NCBI GenBank assembly: GCA_003486705.1
Contig: DNGE01000052.1
Location: 1,179 to 10,627 of the forward strand
From: Bacillota bacterium
Lineage (GTDB): Bacteria; Bacillota_I; Bacilli_A; MOL361; Turicibacteraceae
Direction of reading: 5' to 3'
DNA: 9,449 bases
Shown here: positions 5,959 to 9,449 of the stretch, one piece after another
How positions within the stretch are numbered: position 1 is the first letter of the stretch
Layout of the letters: the number at the start of each line of letters is the position of its first letter
The notes under the pieces: generated by a model
What the model saw: only the letters and a program-made list of their open reading frames with translations
Databases searched by the model: none
What the model was told of the DNA's origin: nothing
Program-made: the position numbers and the translations under genes

Positions 5959-7395
5959 TTATAACTTCTCACCATTCGAAGCAATCACATCTTTATACCA
6001 ATAATAGCTGTCTTTTTTATAGCGGTTTAAGCTTGCGCCTTCGGCTTCTTCACGATCCACGTAAATGAATCCGTAACGTTTTTGATAGCCATTTAACCAG
6101 CTTAATAAATCTGTAAATGACCAGGTACAGTAAGCTAAAACAACACATCCATCATTCATCGCTTCTTTTAATGCTTCAATATGTGCCTTTAGGTAAGCAA
6201 TGCGATATGGGTCATGAATTTTCCCATCTTCAAACGTATCGAAGGCCCCTAATCCATTTTCAGATATCACAATGGGCAAGTCGTAACGACTTGTGATTTC
6301 ACGACATGCCATGCGGAGTCCCGTTGGGTCAATCGTCCAATCCCAATCGGTTGTTTCTAAATGTGGATTGGCTGGATTTTTATACAGTCCAGGATATCCT
6401 GTCACTTTTCCACTACCTTTAACGCCTGTTGTGTTAAAGGTTCCGAACATATCCGCTCCATCTACTGGATTCACTTCTGCAACTGATGTCTGATAGTAGT
6501 TTACTCCCATAAAGTCAACTAGGGTTGCGGCTTGACGCATGATCGCTTCATCACCTTCTAGCATAAGCGGAGCGACACCTTTGTTTTCTAAGAATCGCCA
6601 CGCGATTTTTGGATAACGTCCATAAGCGTAGACATCCATCCACCAATAGTTTTTGATTTCATCAAAGTTCATTTTAGCGATTCCGTTTTCTGGACGACAA
6701 TCGAGCGCATAACTTGGCGAGTAAGCGAAGCTTGCTCCAATTAACCCATTTGCTACTAACTCTTTGAACTTAATCACTGCCCCGGCATGAGCCATATTTG
6801 CATGATGATTGACTTGATAGAATGTCAATTCGTCGTTTAACTTGCCTGGTGGGTGCATGGCTAGCATCCATCCGAGTGTTGTGAAAATATTTTGTTCATT
6901 TAATGTGATCCAATATTTAACCTTGCTTCCGAAACGTTCAAATAATGTTGTGGCGTAGTTAACGAAATCATCAACGATCTGACGTGATTCCCATCCCCCA
7001 TACGCCTCAACTAATGCTTGCGGTAAATCCCAGTGATAAATCGTGACCATTGGCTCAATGCCATATTTTAAACATTCATCGATTAACTCTTCATAAAATT
7101 TTAATCCCGCTTCATTTACTTCCCCATTCCCGTTCGGGTAAATACGTGACCAAGCCACTGAAAAGCGATATGTTTTTAAGCCCATCTCAGCCATTAGCGC
7201 GACATCTTCTTTAAATCGGTGGTAATGGTCAACCGCAATATCCCCCGTTGTTTCCTTAAATGTTTTACCAGGTATACGAACAAATGAATCCCAATTGCTA
7301 TATCCTTTTCCGTCCTCTAATGCTGCTCCTTCAACTTGATATGCCGCAGAAGCACTCCCCCATAAGAAAGTGTCTGGCATTTTAATTTTTTCCAT
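5959..7395 (-). CDS. 6-phospho-beta-glucosidase, glycoside hydrolase family 1
   Basis: A cytoplasmic 478-residue enzyme of normal GH1 length. It would hydrolyse beta-glucosides (cellobiose, salicin, arbutin type) that a PTS phosphorylates at carbon 6 during uptake. The GH1 N-terminal signature FLWGSASAAYQVEG is at 10-23. The acid/base is Glu167 in TLNEQN and the nucleophile Glu379 in ISENGLG. Phosphate binding is shown by Ser432, Lys439 and Tyr441 in LLSWLNGYQKRYGFIYVD (430-447), which marks a 6-phospho enzyme and not a plain beta-glucosidase. ATG at 7395 has AAGGAGGG 5 bases upstream. The gene stands alone with its own promoter, a cre-like site and a terminator; no PTS permease or LicT-type antiterminator is in the window. 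It could be named bglA or bglH type, which the sequence alone cannot settle. A 6-phospho-galactosidase activity is less likely but not excluded. Confidence 0.93.
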   Translation of the reverse strand: MEKIKMPDTFLWGSASAAYQVEGAALEDGKGYSNWDSFVRIPGKTFKETTGDIAVDHYHRFKEDVALMAEMGLKTYRFSVAWSRIYPNGNGEVNEAGLKFYEELIDECLKYGIEPMVTIYHWDLPQALVEAYGGWESRQIVDDFVNYATTLFERFGSKVKYWITLNEQNIFTTLGWMLAMHPPGKLNDELTFYQVNHHANMAHAGAVIKFKELVANGLIGASFAYSPSYALDCRPENGIAKMNFDEIKNYWWMDVYAYGRYPKIAWRFLENKGVAPLMLEGDEAIMRQAATLVDFMGVNYYQTSVAEVNPVDGADMFGTFNTTGVKGSGKVTGYPGLYKNPANPHLETTDWDWTIDPTGLRMACREITSRYDLPIVISENGLGAFDTFEDGKIHDPYRIAYLKAHIEALKEAMNDGCVVLAYCTWSFTDLLSWLNGYQKRYGFIYVDREEAEGASLNRYKKDSYYWYKDVIASNGEKL

Positions 7396-7421
7396 TATAA
7401 CCCTCCTTCACTTATATTTCC

Positions 7422-7449
7422 ATTATACTACACATAACAACGCTTACAA
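7422..7449 (-). promoter_or_regulatory. Sigma-A promoter of the 6-phospho-beta-glucosidase gene
   Basis: On the minus strand a perfect TATAAT (7427-7422) lies 16 bases from TTGTAA (7449-7444, 4/6). Transcription would start near 7415, leaving about 20 bases to the ATG at 7395 with the ribosome site between them. No antiterminator hairpin fits in this short leader. Confidence 0.7.
7434..7449 (-). promoter_or_regulatory. cre-like CcpA operator over the -35
   Basis: TTGTAAGCGTTGTTAT (minus strand) fits the cre consensus WTGNAANCGNWNNCWW at all fixed positions but one (T for C at position 14). It covers the -35 box and spacer, where bound CcpA would block RNA polymerase. This fits a sugar catabolic gene under carbon catabolite repression. 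Confidence 0.62.
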
Positions 7450-7576
7450 AGACTGAATATTACCTTCTTTACAAGAAACGCTATCCATTAGTTTCAGGAT
7501 GAGATTTTAAGACCGTACGCCACCTTCAATTACATTAATTTTTTTCATTAACGTATCTAAACCATCCAACCTAGCG

Positions 7577-7582
7577 TATAAT
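7577..7582 (+). promoter_or_regulatory. Likely -10 box of the ABC exporter operon
   Basis: A perfect TATAAT sits 41 bases before the ATG at 7624. No good -35 is found at 16-18 bases (TATCTA at 17), and there is no TG extension, so the promoter may need an activator or be weak. The rest of 7450-7576 shows no further clear signal apart from a poor second cre-like sequence near 7472-7487. Confidence 0.4.
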
Positions 7583-7623
7583 AGACCTAATACACAAGTT
7601 TATTAAATTCAGGAGTGATTTCC

Positions 7624-8337
7624 ATGCAACATCTTATTTTCAAACTTGAAAATCTCAGTAAACGATACAAAAAAATTCACGCTGTTAACGATCTATCATT
7701 AGAAGGTTACGCAGGTGAAATCATAGGCTTCTTAGGACCAAACGGTGCGGGAAAAACAACGACCATTCGTATGATGACCGGTTTAATCAAACCCGATTCT
7801 GGCACAATATTATTAAATGGCCATGACCTACATCAAGCCTATGAACAATCGATGGCATCCGTTGGTTGTATTATTGAAACCCCATATCTATACGAATCCA
7901 TGACAGGGAGAGACCATTTAACATTATTCTCATCCCTCTTTAATATTGAATCACAGCACATGAAAAAGGTCATCGACTTATCCAAACTAGGTGACCGACT
8001 AGATGACAAAGTGAAAACATACTCCCTTGGAATGAAACAACGTTTAGGGATTTCAATCGCTTTACTTAAAAATCCAAAACTCTTAATCTTGGACGAGCCA
8101 ACAAATGGTTTGGACCCGCAAGGTATTCGAGAACTTCGTGATTTCTTAAAGTATTTAGCACACGAAGAAGGTGTGTGTGTCTTTGTTTCAAGTCATCTAT
8201 TATTTGAGATGGAGCAACTTTGTGATCGCGTGGCCATATTATCGCAAGGGAAATTAATTCATGTTCAAAAAATATCACACTTAGAGCCAGGTCATACATT
8301 AGAAGATTGTTTTATGTCAGTTATGAGAGGTGTTTAA
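7624..8337 (+). CDS. ABC transporter ATP-binding protein, BcrA-like
   Basis: A 237-residue ATPase subunit that would power the permease encoded next to it at the cytoplasmic face of the membrane. Motifs in order: Walker A GPNGAGKTT (38-46), IIETPYLY (83-90) with Glu85 where most ABC proteins have the Q-loop glutamine, signature YSLGMKQRLG (133-142), Walker B LLILDEP (153-159) with catalytic Glu158, D-loop GLDP (162-165) and switch His191 in SSHLL. The Glu in the Q-loop and the SLGMKQR signature are typical of the BcrA/lantibiotic-immunity branch, which exports or expels bacitracin-like peptides. ATG at 7624 has AGGAG 8 bases before it; the GTG at 7615 overlaps that ribosome site and is unlikely as start. 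The permease gene begins 2 bases after the stop. No sensor kinase or response regulator of the Bce type is in the window. Actual substrate unknown. Confidence 0.9.
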   Translation: MQHLIFKLENLSKRYKKIHAVNDLSLEGYAGEIIGFLGPNGAGKTTTIRMMTGLIKPDSGTILLNGHDLHQAYEQSMASVGCIIETPYLYESMTGRDHLTLFSSLFNIESQHMKKVIDLSKLGDRLDDKVKTYSLGMKQRLGISIALLKNPKLLILDEPTNGLDPQGIRELRDFLKYLAHEEGVCVFVSSHLLFEMEQLCDRVAILSQGKLIHVQKISHLEPGHTLEDCFMSVMRGV

Positions 8338-8339
8338 AC

Positions 8340-9365
8340 GTGAAAGATATATGCTTATTAGTTAAGGCGGAGTTTTATAAACTATTCAAAACAAAAACGC
8401 CTTATGTTCTTTTTATTTTCATTGTCCTTTTAATCGGAGGTGCCACGTATCAAGACTACTCGTATCACGCAAAAATGGAGCAACTTTCTGCACAAAATGG
8501 TGAGCTATCTAGTTCAAATGATTGGCGTCAACGTGAAGAGAATACCGTTTCCTATGGACTTGAAATGCTTGATGATTCATCATATTCTCCGTATCAAAAA
8601 GATCAAGTACAGCGCCGTGTTGAGGTCGCTCAATTTCGTTTGGAACACGACATGGGTCATGATATAGACGAAAACGGTTGGTGGTTTTTCTCAAGTGACT
8701 CCTTTGACTGGGTGATGAGCCTCATCTTATTATTTGTTGTCATTGTTGCGGTACAAAGTGTGGCGGGTGAATATCAAAATAAGACGATTAATTTATGGGC
8801 CACCCTCCCTTATAAACGTTGGAAGTTGTTGACCGCCAAACTAGTGACTACCATTAGTCTTGGGGTGATGGCTTTAGCCATCGTATTTGCCTTAGGCGCC
8901 CTTTCAGGGCTTTTAGTTTATGGCATTGATAACTTATTTATTAACATTGTCTTATCGAGTGCCACAGGCCCTTATCTCATGAGTTATCCGTTATATGTTC
9001 TGATCATCTTAGCTTTTAAACTCATTGAAATTACTTTCTTTACAGCCTTAGCCTTTTTAATTGCTACTCTGGTCAAATCAACAACGTTTGCAACGGTGAC
9101 TGCTTTATTTACAACCATTTTCCTTCCCCCACTCATCGTGATGGCATCTAAATACTATTCCATTTTGGAATGGCTACCCTTTAATCATTTAGACTTCCGA
9201 AAATTTATTGATTATGGGCGGTCTTTTCCAGTTATTGAAGATCTGTTTGTAAACGTCGTGAACCCAGCATTCCCACCGCTTACAGCTGCTTTGGTTGTTA
9301 TCCTTTATCTTACGCTTTTATTAAGCATCACGTATTACGCATTTTGCCGTCAGGACATTCATTAA
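8340..9365 (+). CDS. ABC-2 type permease, partner of the BcrA-like ATPase
   Basis: A 341-residue integral membrane protein with about six helices (near 21-35, 126-141, 169-194, 215-245, 249-268, 314-335). It has a large external domain of about 90 polar residues between helices 1 and 2 (36-125), possibly a substrate- or peptide-sensing part. After helix 2 the AGEYQNKTINLW stretch (142-153) is the usual ABC-2 cytoplasmic segment contacting the ATPase. I chose GTG at 8340: GAGGTG lies at 8326-8331 inside the end of the ATPase gene, the gap is 2 bases, and the protein then starts MKDICLLVKAEFYK, a normal N-terminus for the family. The upstream in-frame ATG at 8313 or codon at 8307 would only add overlap. 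Translation is probably coupled to the ATPase. Together the pair is likely a homodimeric-ATPase exporter for a peptide or drug; the cargo is not known. Confidence 0.87.
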   Translation: MKDICLLVKAEFYKLFKTKTPYVLFIFIVLLIGGATYQDYSYHAKMEQLSAQNGELSSSNDWRQREENTVSYGLEMLDDSSYSPYQKDQVQRRVEVAQFRLEHDMGHDIDENGWWFFSSDSFDWVMSLILLFVVIVAVQSVAGEYQNKTINLWATLPYKRWKLLTAKLVTTISLGVMALAIVFALGALSGLLVYGIDNLFINIVLSSATGPYLMSYPLYVLIILAFKLIEITFFTALAFLIATLVKSTTFATVTALFTTIFLPPLIVMASKYYSILEWLPFNHLDFRKFIDYGRSFPVIEDLFVNVVNPAFPPLTAALVVILYLTLLLSITYYAFCRQDIH

Positions 9366-9369
9366 TCTT

Positions 9370-9406
9370 AAAGGTAACGCCCGCATCAATTGGCGTTACC
9401 TTTTTT
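9370..9406 (+). terminator. Intrinsic terminator of the ABC exporter operon
   Basis: A 12-bp perfect stem, AAAGGTAACGCC (9370-9381) with GGCGTTACCTTT (9392-9403), has a 10-base loop and a run of six T (9401-9406). It begins 5 bases after the permease stop. The remaining 43 bases to the window end show no feature. Confidence 0.92.
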
Positions 9407-9449
9407 GAATATAACAAAAGTAGGTGAATATTTCAGTCAATTTGAGCCA

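Noticed and set aside
7472..7487. Second cre-like sequence upstream of the glucosidase
   Set aside because: It has three mismatches to the consensus and a position far above the promoter.
5869..7506. Repeated 10-mer GGATGAGATT in two intergenic regions (near 5869 and 7497)
   Set aside because: Ten-base repeats are expected by chance in a window of this size, and the surroundings do not match.
8307..8339. Upstream start for the ABC permease overlapping the ATPase gene
   Set aside because: GTG at 8340 has a suitable ribosome site and gives the family-typical N-terminus; the extension has no ribosome site that I can see.

Overview
The window is AT-rich (about a third G+C, judged by eye) with tight AGGAGG-type ribosome sites, TAA stops and short U-tracted terminators. 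The gene set is typical of low-GC Bacillota: a DUF368/PopT lipid carrier transporter, a PRK06851-like double P-loop ATPase, a GH1 6-phospho-beta-glucosidase and a BcrA-type ABC exporter. A gut firmicute of the Erysipelotrichia/Turicibacter or Clostridia kind would fit, but this is an impression and not an assignment. I see no rRNA, tRNA, CRISPR array, transposase or phage gene.

Left part (1-3186, all minus strand, so read right to left). A predicted 27-codon leader ORF (3186-3103) ends 2 bases before a CPA-type cation:proton antiporter (3100-1889). The undecaprenyl-phosphate transporter gene popT (1748-855) follows behind its own promoter-like sequence. A hairpin terminator that abuts the next ribosome site separates popT from a 173-residue protein of unknown function (791-270). 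That gene is followed at 25 bases by a small membrane protein cut by the window edge (244-1). The antiporter gene carries an internal block of roughly 300 bp at about 53% G+C that covers its ion-binding core, against roughly 27-42% in the flanking lines counted.

Middle (3187-5738). A divergent intergenic region leads right into a 363-residue ATPase made of two homologous P-loop halves. Its promoter region includes a match to the late mother-cell sporulation sigma-K pattern. It converges with a phosphotransferase of the aminoglycoside/choline kinase fold. Between them lies an elaborate hairpin, 9 bp closing a 66-nt branched interior, that can act as a terminator in both directions and is flanked by 11-bp direct repeats.

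Right part (5739-9449). A stand-alone GH1 6-phospho-beta-glucosidase has a clear promoter, a cre-like catabolite repression site over its -35 and a strong terminator. It is divergent from a two-gene ABC export operon (BcrA-like ATPase plus ABC-2 permease, 2-base gap) that ends in a textbook terminator.

Taken together this is mostly envelope and transport housekeeping: lipid carrier recycling, ion/proton exchange, peptide or drug export and beta-glucoside use. I did not find a clear new multi-gene system. The points most worth a second look are the leader ORF of the antiporter, the GC mosaic inside that gene, the branched bidirectional terminator and the two-fold ATPase with its possible sporulation promoter.
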